A stretch of 38,396 bases of DNA from Candidatus Zambryskibacteria bacterium RIFCSPLOWO2_12_FULL_39_16 (GCA_001824215.1 MHWS01000013.1:1-38396), one strand, 5' to 3'; positions 1 to 9,111 are shown, counted from the first letter of the stretch. Translations and numbers: made by a program. Notes: generated by a model not told the origin, from the sequence alone.

Positions 1-2
1 AT

Positions 3-1724
3 CCTAAAAAACTGGAGAAAAAAGGAATTAAAAAAAGAATAATAGAACTTTTGGGAAAAGGAGAAGAAGAAGCAAAATTTTCCAAGATGCTCGCTACTAT
101 AAGAAGGGACGCGCCGATTGATTTTATTTTGTCGGAACAAAAATGGAAAGAAGGTTTGGATTTGAAAAAAGCGGAAAAACTTTTTGGGGAATTGGAGTTT
201 AGAACTATGGGTTCACGCCTGAAAGCTGTTTTAGAAGGTCAGAAGAAAAGCTCCTCTCCAGAAAGTCCTCGGGCTCCCTCGCTTCACTCGGCCAGACTTT
301 CTTTCGAGGACTTTTCTTCTGGCCAAGACAATGCGGAATTGGAGGAAATAAAAGTAGCTCTTTGGGTGGTTGATTCAAATATTACTGACCCAAATTTGGA
401 TGATATTTTAAATTTTGCCAATACAGATTCTCTGGAAAAAGCCAAAGAAGTTATTTTTGCAGAGCTTAAAAAAAGAGAAAGCGAATCAGTTTTTGAAAAA
501 ATAGAAAAACCCCTGATTCCTATAATTAAAAAAATGGAGAAGCATGGCGTTTTGATAGACTCTAGATTTTTAAAAAAATTAAACAAAGATTATTCGAAAC
601 AACTGGGAGAAATAGAAAAGAAAATATGGAAAGAATCAGGAATGGAATTTAATGTCTCTTCCCCAAAACAATTGGGAGAAGTGCTTTTCGACAAACTTGG
701 GCTTAGCGTTAAATATCAGAAAAAAACATCGACTGGTGCCAAATCAACCAAAGAATCAGAATTGCAAAAAATGAAAGATCTGCATCCTATTATTCCTATG
801 ATTTTGGGATACAGAGAGCTTTCAAAACTAATCTCTACTTATATTGGACCAATCCCAAAAATGGTTGATGCTCTGGGCAGATTGCACGCCAGATTTATCC
901 AAACCGGCACTACTACCGGCAGGATGGCTTCTAGCAGCCCTAATTTGCAAAATATACCGATAGGTTCGGAAAAAGGGAAGGTAATACGGGAAGCTTTTCT
1001 GGCTCCACAAAGTTTTAAGCTTGTAGCTTTTGATTATTCTCAGATAGAGCTCAGGATTGCGGCGTTTTTGTCCGGTGATAACAAACTCATCCAAATTTTT
1101 AAATCAGGCGAAGACGTCCACACCAGCGTTGCTTCTTACGTTTTTGGAGTGTCCAAAGAAAAAGTAGACAAAGAAATGCGCCGAAAAGCCAAAGTAATCA
1201 ACTTCGGCATTCTTTATGGTATGGGAGTAAACGCTTTGATGCAGAACCTTGGTTCTGATAGAAAAACTGCTCAGGAGTTTTATAATACCTATTTTGAAAA
1301 TTTCGATGGTTTGGCAAAATATTTGGATAAAACAAAAGAAGATACCAATAAATTTGGCTATACTAAAACATTTTTCGGCAGACGCAGGTATTTTGAAGGT
1401 ATAAAATCAAAAATTCCTTATATAAAAGCTTCGGCTGAGAGGATGGCTATAAATGCTCCAATCCAAGGCACTTCGGCGGATATTATAAAAATTGCTATGA
1501 AAAAAATTGACGAATTTATTGAGAAAAATAAACTAGAAAACAGGGTACATCTAATCCTCCAAATTCATGATGAACTTATATATGAAATATCCGACGGTTT
1601 AATCAAAGATACACCACCTAAATTAATTGAAATCATGGAATCAGTTTTAGCTCCTGAAAAGATTTTTGGTGTGCCCATTTTAGCTAATTTTGAGATAGGT
1701 CAAAACTGGGGAGAGATGCGGTAG
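3..1724 (+). CDS. polA: DNA polymerase I, 5' truncated by window edge; reduced/degenerate 3'-5' exonuclease region
   Basis: Frame open to the window edge (PKKLEKKGIKKRIIELLGKG...). Family A polymerase motifs TGRMASSSPNLQNIP, FDYSQIELRI, RRKAKVINFGILYGMG, QIHDELIYE. Confidence 0.97.
   Translation, partial: PKKLEKKGIKKRIIELLGKGEEEAKFSKMLATIRRDAPIDFILSEQKWKEGLDLKKAEKLFGELEFRTMGSRLKAVLEGQKKSSSPESPRAPSLHSARLSFEDFSSGQDNAELEEIKVALWVVDSNITDPNLDDILNFANTDSLEKAKEVIFAELKKRESESVFEKIEKPLIPIIKKMEKHGVLIDSRFLKKLNKDYSKQLGEIEKKIWKESGMEFNVSSPKQLGEVLFDKLGLSVKYQKKTSTGAKSTKESELQKMKDLHPIIPMILGYRELSKLISTYIGPIPKMVDALGRLHARFIQTGTTTGRMASSSPNLQNIPIGSEKGKVIREAFLAPQSFKLVAFDYSQIELRIAAFLSGDNKLIQIFKSGEDVHTSVASYVFGVSKEKVDKEMRRKAKVINFGILYGMGVNALMQNLGSDRKTAQEFYNTYFENFDGLAKYLDKTKEDTNKFGYTKTFFGRRRYFEGIKSKIPYIKASAERMAINAPIQGTSADIIKIAMKKIDEFIEKNKLENRVHLILQIHDELIYEISDGLIKDTPPKLIEIMESVLAPEKIFGVPILANFEIGQNWGEMR
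240..321. repeat. palindromic element in frame in polA
   Basis: cagaagaaaag(240-250)/cttttcttctg(311-321) and aaagtcctcg(262-271)/cgaggacttt(305-314), core ctccctcgcttcactcgg; encodes SSSPESPRAPSLHSARLSFEDFSS. Confidence 0.75.
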
Positions 1725-1727
1725 AAT

Positions 1728-2186
1728 ATGATGATAATAGGTGGAAATAAAAATATGGATCAAAAGAATTTATTTAAGGAATATGAAGGAGATTTCAATC
1801 AAGAGGAAACTTCTGGTCAGAAAGAAAAAAAGGAGAGAGTCTTTGGCTATAGCCCATTTGCTTTGCAGGATGCTTTAGGAGAAAAAAGCGCCAAAAAAGC
1901 TTGGATTGAGTATGAAAAATTGAGATTTGTCGGTATAGATGAAGAAGAACTTATTTACAAAGTAATAAGCAAGATAAGGGATATGACCTCTATAATAATG
2001 GGTGCAAACAAAGAAGATTTGAACCTAAAAGATTATCCGTACAACAAATCAAAAAAAGACCTCAAAAACTGGAAAGAAGAAGAACTTAAAAATCTCTACA
2101 CCAAACTTGTAGAGATATATCATAACTCTCGTATAAAAGGTGACGACCTGGACATGGCGTTAGAAAAAACCCTGCTCAGTATTTAG
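1728..2186 (+). CDS. hypothetical protein, charged; start may be 1755 (MDQKNLF)
   Basis: ORF directly downstream of polA, coding-like composition, no recognised family. Confidence 0.6.
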   Translation: MMIIGGNKNMDQKNLFKEYEGDFNQEETSGQKEKKERVFGYSPFALQDALGEKSAKKAWIEYEKLRFVGIDEEELIYKVISKIRDMTSIIMGANKEDLNLKDYPYNKSKKDLKNWKEEELKNLYTKLVEIYHNSRIKGDDLDMALEKTLLSI

Positions 2187-2527
2187 TACCTGAATTTTAT
2201 TAGTTTGGATAGAAACCACTTACTACTTATGTTTTTGTAGCCAAACTTGATGCTGATTAAAATGGTTCGGACAAAAAAACCGGCGATTAATACTTGGATA
2301 ATCCAGCTGGTATTTAGAAGAGCTACCATAAAAAAATTAAAATCATAAGACAAATCAGTTATTGGTAGATTACTTATATTAACCAAGACATCACGGACTG
2401 ATACTAAGGTAAAGGAAGTTACTACAAATAAACCAAACATAAAATAATCCGGGTAATCCAAAAAAGTATTTTTAGCATACTCCAAATAGATACGAACCAG
2501 CACCCTTCTTTTTAAATTACCATTCAT
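2183..2527 (-). CDS. small membrane protein overlapping the sigma factor gene; possible membrane anti-sigma partner
   Basis: Two to three hydrophobic segments; start overlaps the end of the sigma ORF on the same strand. Confidence 0.6.
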   Translation of the reverse strand: MNGNLKRRVLVRIYLEYAKNTFLDYPDYFMFGLFVVTSFTLVSVRDVLVNISNLPITDLSYDFNFFMVALLNTSWIIQVLIAGFFVRTILISIKFGYKNISSKWFLSKLIKFRY

Positions 2528-3083
2528 ATTTATTGAATTGATTATAAGTTTGCATAAAAATTTTCTTGGATCTATGGACCCTTACTCTAGCCGTACTATT
2601 TTTGATATTTAGTATTTTAGAGATTTCCTTAAATGATTTGCCGAGAATATACCGCAAATTTATTATTTCAGCGGTGGCTCCGCCTATCTTTTTTAAAACA
2701 AACTGCATATAACCTCTATCACTTTCAGAGGATTCACCTTGTAACCCTAAAGTTTGTAAATATGGGCTGGTACTTTCAATTTCCTCCGTTAAAGCAACAG
2801 TTGATTTTTTATATTTATTTATCTGATCAGCCAGACAGTTTTTAAATATAGTATTGGACCAAGGGGCAAATTCTCCTTTATTTGAAGAGAATTTTTTGCC
2901 GTACTTATAAATCCTTACGAATGTCTCTTGGACTACGTCCTCTGCATCATCTGTGGATCTAAGTGTTTTTTGGGCAATTCTCATGAATCGTTTATAGTGT
3001 CTGTCAAAAAGTTCACCAAAACAAGACGGCTTCTTATACGAAAGCTTCAATATTTCTTTGTCGCTCATGTTACTTATGACCAT
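2517..3083 (-). CDS. RNA polymerase sigma-70 family (ECF-type) factor
   Basis: Sigma2-like FGELFDRHYKRFMRIAQKTLRSTDDAEDVVQETFVRIYKY and sigma4-like EIINLRYILGKSFKEISKILNIKNSTARVRVHRSKK. Confidence 0.92.
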   Translation of the reverse strand: MVISNMSDKEILKLSYKKPSCFGELFDRHYKRFMRIAQKTLRSTDDAEDVVQETFVRIYKYGKKFSSNKGEFAPWSNTIFKNCLADQINKYKKSTVALTEEIESTSPYLQTLGLQGESSESDRGYMQFVLKKIGGATAEIINLRYILGKSFKEISKILNIKNSTARVRVHRSKKIFMQTYNQFNKYEW

Positions 3084-3276
3084 AGTTTAATCAAAAATGT
3101 TACTAAGTAACTTAATATAATAATTATAAGTCATTAATAGTATTATAGACAATAAATTAAAGTAAAGCTATGCAAAATTCAAAAATTTCTCCAAGTATAC
3201 ATCTTTCGCGAGCCCCGCCCCGATGGGGCGATTCAAAAAACATAACACAAAATTAATAAAAGTTAATAATTTACAC

Positions 3277-3319
3277 AAAACTCCGCACTATTATACATTA
3301 CAAAAGGCGCGGAGTTTTT
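3277..3319 (+). terminator. intrinsic terminator-like hairpin
   Basis: aaaactccgc ... gcggagttttt inverted repeat followed by T-rich tract; loop about 22 nt. Confidence 0.55.
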
Positions 3320-3399
3320 GTTTTATCTATATTTTCTTACATCTGCCCGCAATTTTATTTTTTGGAAATCTATGGTATATTTCCTATGTTTTTAAAGTT

Positions 3400-3472
3400 G
3401 CGCCCATAGCTCAGTCGGTAGAGCAGTTGCCTTTTAAGCAAATGGTCGTAGGTTCGATTCCTACTGGGCGCA
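3400..3472 (+). tRNA. tRNA-Lys (anticodon TTT), CCA not encoded
   Basis: GCGCCCA/TGGGCGC acceptor, anticodon loop CTTTTAA, T-arm GTAGG-TTCGATT-CCTAC. Confidence 0.95.
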
Positions 3473-3490
3473 CAATTCATAATAATAGAT

Positions 3491-3895
3491 CTACAGTGGC
3501 AGATCTATAGCATAAGCGCCGGCGCCGGAGAAAAGAAGAGAAAGGACAATGGCGAAAAGCATAACATAAAAAATCAAGTTTCTTTTTAAAATGACAGGCT
3601 CTTTATATTCAACATAAGCTTCGGTAAATGTTAGAAGTCCCAAAATAAGAGCGGCAATTTGAGTGTAAAATCCAAAAATAAGCATTATGCCTAGAGCTAC
3701 TTCGATTGCTCCAAATATTTTAACTGCCAATTTTGGGTTGGGCACTCTTAAAGTAGAGAAGGAAACAATCCACTTTTCTTTTTCACTTTTAAAAGCCAAG
3801 ACACCCAAATCAATAAATATAAGTCCCACTACTATGCGCAATATAAATGGAGCCAAAAGTGAATATGTAAGCAGGTCTGGAAATGGATTTAACAT
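3491..3895 (-). CDS. DoxX-family integral membrane protein
   Basis: Four-helix pattern, LLAPFILRIVVGLIFIDLG ... GAIEVALGIMLIFGFYTQIAALIL typical of DoxX. Confidence 0.75.
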   Translation of the reverse strand: MLNPFPDLLTYSLLAPFILRIVVGLIFIDLGVLAFKSEKEKWIVSFSTLRVPNPKLAVKIFGAIEVALGIMLIFGFYTQIAALILGLLTFTEAYVEYKEPVILKRNLIFYVMLFAIVLSLLFSGAGAYAIDLPL

Positions 3896-3913
3896 GGCTG
3901 TATTATAGCAATT

Positions 3914-4402
3914 ATGAAAATAATTGTCATTTTGAACGATATCCGAAGTTCTGAGAATGTTGGTTCTATTTTTAGAACGGCAGATGCGGCTGGGATTTCA
4001 AAAATAATCCTTGCAGGCTATACCCCAGCTCCGATTGATAGGTTTGGCAGAGAAAATAGGGGACTTGCCAAAGCAGCACTTGGAGCGGAAAAGTTTGTGG
4101 AATGGGAGAAAGTTGAGACTCTTAGAGAAGCAATTAAAAATATGAAGAATTTTTCAGATTTTAAAATAATAGCAATCGAACAAGACAAAAAAGCTATTGA
4201 TTACAAAGAAATAAGAATCGACAAAACAAAGAATGCCGCTTTAGTTTTTGGAAATGAAGTAGATGGTTTATCAAAAGAAGACCTCAAACTTTGCGACCTA
4301 ATCGCTCAAATCCCTATGTATGGGAAGAAAGAATCTATCAATGTCGCCGTTTCTGCCGGCATCGTTTTGTATTCTTTAATAAGTAATGGTATCAACAATT
4401 AA
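3914..4402 (+). CDS. SpoU/TrmH-family RNA 2'-O-methyltransferase
   Basis: NDIRSSENVGSIFRTADAAG, ALVFGNEVDGLS, IPMYGKKESINVAVSAGIVLY motifs. Confidence 0.95.
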   Translation: MKIIVILNDIRSSENVGSIFRTADAAGISKIILAGYTPAPIDRFGRENRGLAKAALGAEKFVEWEKVETLREAIKNMKNFSDFKIIAIEQDKKAIDYKEIRIDKTKNAALVFGNEVDGLSKEDLKLCDLIAQIPMYGKKESINVAVSAGIVLYSLISNGINN

Positions 4403-5317
4403 ACCATTTTCATCATGAAGGATTATTGTGTCATGCATTTTGAGCCAAAGTGTTCCGAATCTGTTTAAATAAAGGCGATACTCGTTGCCGGGAAAATCAG
4501 TATCGCTAAAGTGTATAGCCACGCAAGTATTGTAATTTATTTGGGTGGTTAAGTAGCTTTTACAAGTCGATGGCACAAAATCTGGCAAATTTCTTATAAA
4601 TTCGCTGTCTATAGTGGAGCACCGCGGTATCCTCTCTATAATTTTCGTGCATTCATCATTGATATCGTAATCACTGGAAAATTTTGGCAGTTTTTCATCT
4701 CGCGGCCGCGGACACTCTAAAGAAAGTCCTGGAGAGAAAGTCCTGTCTTCTTCAAAATAACCGGTGCATTTATTTGTGCGGAAAGAGACTCCTATAGGAG
4801 AAAACCCTTTGATTAAGTAAACCCTATCTCCTTGCCCTAGGACAGTGTTGCTATCTGCTTTAGTGAATGGGAACGGAAGAAGAGAGGCTCCGTCGATAAC
4901 GGCATAATATCCGGAGATTTCACTTTTTAGGTACCAGCCGGTTATTTTTACAACTTCGGTCTTTCCAAGATTGGTAAAAAGAGTAATATATTCTCTACTT
5001 GGGTCGTTTCCATAAAATCCTGAAATGTTGGACATTCTAATTTTACCGTAATAAGGTGAATGTTTGCTGGTCTCTATTTTGTTTTCTATGTTTTCTTGAA
5101 GTTTTTTTATGGTTTCCTCGGCATTTTTTATACCTTCTTCCACGCTTTTATTTTGTGAATAAGTTAAATTGTTTCCTCCGTTTGCTGTTCCGACTGAAGA
5201 AGAAGTTTTTTGTATATTGTCGTTATTTAAACCCGATTTTTTAATTGGCTCATAGACGAGCCCAATAACGATAAATAAGCCAAGCAGTATAAGAATTAAT
5301 TGTTTATTATCCTCCAT
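4376..5317 (-). CDS. membrane-anchored hypothetical protein, possible lamin-tail-like C-terminus
   Basis: N-terminal TM (QLILILLGLFIVIGLVY); C-terminal NEYRLYLNRFGTLWLKMHDTIILHDENGLIVDTITY resembles the end of LTD-type domains. Confidence 0.65.
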   Translation of the reverse strand: MEDNKQLILILLGLFIVIGLVYEPIKKSGLNNDNIQKTSSSVGTANGGNNLTYSQNKSVEEGIKNAEETIKKLQENIENKIETSKHSPYYGKIRMSNISGFYGNDPSREYITLFTNLGKTEVVKITGWYLKSEISGYYAVIDGASLLPFPFTKADSNTVLGQGDRVYLIKGFSPIGVSFRTNKCTGYFEEDRTFSPGLSLECPRPRDEKLPKFSSDYDINDECTKIIERIPRCSTIDSEFIRNLPDFVPSTCKSYLTTQINYNTCVAIHFSDTDFPGNEYRLYLNRFGTLWLKMHDTIILHDENGLIVDTITY

Positions 5318-6224
5318 GTTTTATTTGATGTTTAGGGCAGAAATGAGCACTTCTGCCTCTAATCATAGTTCTCTGTATTATACCTAAACAATTCTTTTTT
5401 TGACATTTTTGATCTTTTTTCCCATATGCCTTATGGAAATTTTGAAATCTTCCTTTTTCACCAAAAGCGTTTCTGTAGTCAGATTTTGAATCTCCGCCAT
5501 GTTTTATTGAAAATCTAAGAATCTTTTGTGCAACTCCAAATATTTCTATCAACTTTTTCTCCGGGATTTTATCTGCTTTTGAGAATGGATGGACCCCTGT
5601 CTCCCAAAGTATTTCATCCGAATAAATATTACCAATGCCGGAGACAGCACTCTGGTCGAGTAAGCTTGACTTTATGGGTGTGTTTTTTTTGCTATGAATA
5701 ATTTCAAAAAATTTTTCGGCTGAAAAATTTGGGTCAAGTGGATCGGGGCCGAGCTCCGCCAAAGTTTCGTGTTTGTGAAGCTCTTCTGTTTTAAATATTG
5801 TTATGGAAGCAAATTTTCTCATATCGGAAAGTACCAGATGTCTTTTATTTGACAGCGAAAAAACCAAATGTATGAATTTGTTAAAAGAGTCTTGCAAGGG
5901 ACCTTTTTCAATTGCCACCCATTTTTTATTTTTAAATTTATATTTTCCCACCATCAAATGTCCCGTCATCTTCATATGCACAACAATGGTATGTTTATTG
6001 CTCAGATGAATCAAAATATTTTTTCCTCTTCTTTCTAAACTTTTTATTTTTGCTCCCATTACAATTTTTCTGAATTTATCAAAATATTTTCTGTTTTTGA
6101 TAGTCTGTCGTGCTCCTACTGCTGTTCCAACATGAAAATCAGACCAGACGTCTCTTATCATCTTGTTGATTACCAGTTTTTTTAACCCTTCAACAGTTGT
6201 ATGAACTTCTGGCAGTTCAGGCAT
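5307..6224 (-). CDS. mutM: formamidopyrimidine-DNA glycosylase (Fpg/MutM)
   Basis: N-terminal MPELPEVHTT; SAVSGIGNIYSDEILW; C-terminal zinc-finger region CQKKNCLGIIQRTMIRGRSAHFCPKHQ. Confidence 0.96.
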   Translation of the reverse strand: MPELPEVHTTVEGLKKLVINKMIRDVWSDFHVGTAVGARQTIKNRKYFDKFRKIVMGAKIKSLERRGKNILIHLSNKHTIVVHMKMTGHLMVGKYKFKNKKWVAIEKGPLQDSFNKFIHLVFSLSNKRHLVLSDMRKFASITIFKTEELHKHETLAELGPDPLDPNFSAEKFFEIIHSKKNTPIKSSLLDQSAVSGIGNIYSDEILWETGVHPFSKADKIPEKKLIEIFGVAQKILRFSIKHGGDSKSDYRNAFGEKGRFQNFHKAYGKKDQKCQKKNCLGIIQRTMIRGRSAHFCPKHQIKHGG

Positions 6225-7542
6225 GATTTGAGTTTTTTAATATTCTCTTCAGTTCTTCTCTGGCCACTGTTGCATCGTCCCATTCTTGCCTGCTCCCTTT
6301 GGGGCCCATTATGTAAGGATCGGTGCCTTTACCTGTGATGAGGACAGCAACTTTATTTTGATCAGTCTGAGTGAGCATAGCGAGCCGGATGGCCTTATTT
6401 ATGGCTTCTCTTCTGTCTATAATTATTTCACAAGGTTTTCTTTTGATTCCTTTTTTCACTCCTTCCACGATTTCCATAGGATCTTCGTCATAAGGGTCTT
6501 CATTGGTCAAAATTATCTGGTCGCAATATTTATCAGCGATTTTGCCCATTTCCTCTCTTTTCCACTTGTCTCTGCCTCCACCAGTGTTGCCCAATATGCA
6601 AATTTTTTTATATTTATTGTATGTTTGGTAAACAGCTTTTAATGAATCCGGAGTGTGAGCATAATCAACTACGATATCAAATTCCATGTCTGCTGGCAGG
6701 CCGGTCGGCCAATTTATTTTTTCCATCCTGCCTCTAATAAAATTTATTTCTTCAAGACCTTTTTTTATTTTCTCGGGAGAAATACCGGCAAACCTTCCAT
6801 AAGCAATAGCCCCAAGCATATTGGAGACATTGAAAATGCCGGGCAATTTGCTGTGAATAACGATTTTACCTATCTGGAAAGAGGAGCCTTTCTCGGTAGA
6901 TTTTACCGCGATGGCATCATGGAGAGAGTAGGGAATTTTATTTTTTATATTAAGCTCCAAAAAATTTTCTCCCTCTTTATCGTCTATGTTTGCAATAATC
7001 ACAGCTTTTTCCCGACCCTCCAGTTCTTTGGCAATAGAAAGTTTGGCTTGCAGATATTTTTCATAAGAGCCATGCGATTCAATATGTTCAGGAGCTAAAT
7101 TCGTAAAAATAAGGGCATCAAGAAACAAAAACTTATGCCTATACTGAGGCACTCCTTCGGAACTTATCTCAATAATCGCATGAGTGCATCCTGAATCGAC
7201 GGCTTGTCTCAAAAACTTTTGAGTGAAAAATCTGCCTCGCAGGGTCATTTTGAACATATTTCTCCACTCTTTATCTCCGATTTTATATCTCAAAGTGCTT
7301 GCCAGAGCTGTTTTGTACCCGGCCGACTCTAAAATAGCATTTACCAATTCGACGGTTGTTGTTTTTCCTTTGGTACCGGTAATACCTATGACGATTAATT
7401 TTCTGGCGGGAAAGCTATAAATAACAGCCCCAAGCAATGCCAATTTGTAGTGATAAATAGGCTGAGCAAATTTAAATAGACTTTTTGGGATTATTTTTCT
7501 TCCGATGTTCAATATTTTTTCCAGCGATTTTGATTCCTGCAT
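6217..7542 (-). CDS. murE: Mur ligase family protein (UDP-N-acetylmuramyl-tripeptide synthetase-like), short N-terminus
   Basis: GITGTKGKTTTVELV P-loop, TNLAPEHIESHGSYEKYLQAK, VVDYAHTPDSL, ILGNTGGGRDKWKREEMGKIA, NEDPYDEDP. Confidence 0.85.
   Translation of the reverse strand: MQESKSLEKILNIGRKIIPKSLFKFAQPIYHYKLALLGAVIYSFPARKLIVIGITGTKGKTTTVELVNAILESAGYKTALASTLRYKIGDKEWRNMFKMTLRGRFFTQKFLRQAVDSGCTHAIIEISSEGVPQYRHKFLFLDALIFTNLAPEHIESHGSYEKYLQAKLSIAKELEGREKAVIIANIDDKEGENFLELNIKNKIPYSLHDAIAVKSTEKGSSFQIGKIVIHSKLPGIFNVSNMLGAIAYGRFAGISPEKIKKGLEEINFIRGRMEKINWPTGLPADMEFDIVVDYAHTPDSLKAVYQTYNKYKKICILGNTGGGRDKWKREEMGKIADKYCDQIILTNEDPYDEDPMEIVEGVKKGIKRKPCEIIIDRREAINKAIRLAMLTQTDQNKVAVLITGKGTDPYIMGPKGSRQEWDDATVAREELKRILKNSNHA
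6688..6710. repeat. GC-rich palindromic element in frame in murE
   Basis: gtctgctggcaggccggtcggcc, encodes PTGLPAD on the minus strand. Confidence 0.6.
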
Positions 7543-7543
7543 C

Positions 7544-8107
7544 TTATTTCCCTAAATTTTTAAGGGCGTACTTTATTTTTTCATTGGTTCCATTTAAATC
7601 TTTCGGTAAATTTTTTATAATCTCCTGAATTTCACGTTCTCTGTAGCCCAAAGATTTTAAAGCATCAAAGACATCTACATCTTCGCCTGCCCCACCATCT
7701 CCTTTTCGTGTCGTTAGTTTCCCATCTAATTCCAAGACAATTTTTTCTGCCGTTTTTCTTCCGACGCCGGATATTTTAGTGAGTGAGGAGGTGTCCTTGG
7801 TCGCTACCGCTTCTTCAATTGATTTCACTCCGGCGACGGAGAGTATGGCAAGCCCTGATTTTGGTCCGACTCCAGAGACTGTAATCAAAAATTCAAAAAT
7901 CCGAAGTTCTTCTTCCGTCTCAAACCCGTAAAGATCTATTGAATTTTCTCTAACGGCTGTGTGGGTCCAAAAATTTGCCTCTGTTCCTATCTTTAATTTT
8001 GCCAAATATGAAGGGGTGCTGTGGATCGCAAAACCAATACCGCCGGTTTTTACAATGGCTTTGGTTCCTTTTAAATTAAATATTTTACCTGTAATATGCC
8101 CGAACAT
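7544..8107 (-). CDS. ruvA: Holliday junction branch migration protein RuvA
   Basis: MFGHITGKI, VSGVGPKSGLAILS, ISGVGRKTAEKIVLELDGKL helix-hairpin-helix motifs. Confidence 0.95.
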   Translation of the reverse strand: MFGHITGKIFNLKGTKAIVKTGGIGFAIHSTPSYLAKLKIGTEANFWTHTAVRENSIDLYGFETEEELRIFEFLITVSGVGPKSGLAILSVAGVKSIEEAVATKDTSSLTKISGVGRKTAEKIVLELDGKLTTRKGDGGAGEDVDVFDALKSLGYREREIQEIIKNLPKDLNGTNEKIKYALKNLGK

Positions 8108-8212
8108 AACTAGTATTATGCATAAATATTAACAAATTGCAGTTTTTTTGCCTGCCTGTTGCTGGATAGGTTTATTGCAAATAATATTGATATATGTTAA
8201 TTTGTTTCCACT

Positions 8213-8473
8213 ATGCCGATAACGTCATCAGCCAAAAAGGCCTTACGTTCTTCTAAGAAGAAGAGGGTTTTTAATTTGCGCAGAAAAAATGAAATGCAAA
8301 GTGTAATCAAAGAATACAAAAAATTAGTTTTTGCCAAAAAAACAGACGAAGCCCAAAAACTTATTCCCAAACTTCAGAAGGCTATAGATAAAGCAGAGAA
8401 AAGAGGAATCATAAAGAAGAACACCGCTGCTCGCAAAAAATCTCGCCTTGTCACTATAACCATGAGATCATAA
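8213..8473 (+). CDS. rpsT: 30S ribosomal protein bS20
   Basis: MPITSSAKKALRSSKKKRVFNLRRKNEMQS...GIIKKNTAARKKSRL. Confidence 0.93.
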   Translation: MPITSSAKKALRSSKKKRVFNLRRKNEMQSVIKEYKKLVFAKKTDEAQKLIPKLQKAIDKAEKRGIIKKNTAARKKSRLVTITMRS

Positions 8474-8477
8474 AAAC

Positions 8478-8516
8478 AAAATGAGCCTCGAGCGAAAATC
8501 CGCAGAGACTCATTTT
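8478..8516. terminator. convergent bidirectional terminator-like hairpin
   Basis: aaaatgag ... ctcatttt inverted repeat between convergent rpsT and the AlaE-like gene. Confidence 0.6.
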
Positions 8517-8980
8517 CTATTCGTGTGGTTGTTGTTAACGCCGGCAATCTTCTTCCGGCACCAATTAAGGATCAGACCGTAAAACCATCCCAGAAGCAGA
8601 CCTTCTGTAAAATAAAATTTAGCTGCAAACAAAGTTTTTGTTATATTTGCGCCTGCCAACAGAGCACTGGGAATATAGATTGATTGTTGGTAGATTGAAA
8701 CACTGAGAGCGTCAGCGATACCTTCTTGAAGCCAACGTTTTGGGCTGCCTCGAAAAATCTTTCTAATGAAATGGGTCAATTTGGCACAATAGATATGAGC
8801 CAAAGCAGTTTTCAAGCAGAAATAGATTAAACGGGTTTCTGCCCATTGATTGAAAGTTGAACCAGAATAATGCATCTCGAGGATAATTGATATTGTCCCC
8901 GTCCAGACACCATAGAGAAGCATGGCAACTGTATCCGCAATAACCAGAGGCCAATTTATCCGTGCCAGCAACTTCCTCAT
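8510..8980 (-). CDS. L-alanine exporter AlaE-like membrane protein (track gives 9016; 8980 preferred)
   Basis: ADTVAMLLYGVWTGTISIILEMHYSGSTFNQWAETRL and IADALSVSIYQQSIYIPSALLAGA...GWFYGLILNWCRKKI match my recollection of AlaE (ADTFAMVVY..., ADILAYVTFQSPVYVAIL...GYFLDYCRRLF). AGAAAGGAGG precedes ATG at 8980. Confidence 0.7.
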   Translation of the reverse strand: MRKLLARINWPLVIADTVAMLLYGVWTGTISIILEMHYSGSTFNQWAETRLIYFCLKTALAHIYCAKLTHFIRKIFRGSPKRWLQEGIADALSVSIYQQSIYIPSALLAGANITKTLFAAKFYFTEGLLLGWFYGLILNWCRKKIAGVNNNHTNRK

Positions 8981-9111
8981 CCATCCTCCTTTCTGAAAAG
9001 GTTGGAATTTTAACAACCAAAGAACTGCCTGCGAGAATATTATCTCGGTGTGGGTATGGAAGTCAATAAAAATTTATAAGTCTTTCTTTTTAGTGGCAAG
9101 TTTTTGAAATT

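Noticed and set aside
284-1094. Minus-strand ORFs inside polA (284..586, 828..1094)
   Set aside because: Antisense to strongly conserved polA; no independent coding evidence.
3216-3230. cgccccgatggggcg hairpin upstream of the sigma gene
   Set aside because: Real 6-bp stem with 3-nt loop but too short and isolated to assign to the repeat family or a function.
3223-3510. 95-aa ORF across tRNA-Lys
   Set aside because: Runs through a terminator and a complete tRNA; the IAQSVEQLPFKQMVVGSIPTGRT segment is translated tRNA, not protein.
8151-8170. cctgcctgttgctggatagg between ruvA and rpsT as a palindromic element
   Set aside because: Dyad too degenerate to claim; at most a decayed copy.
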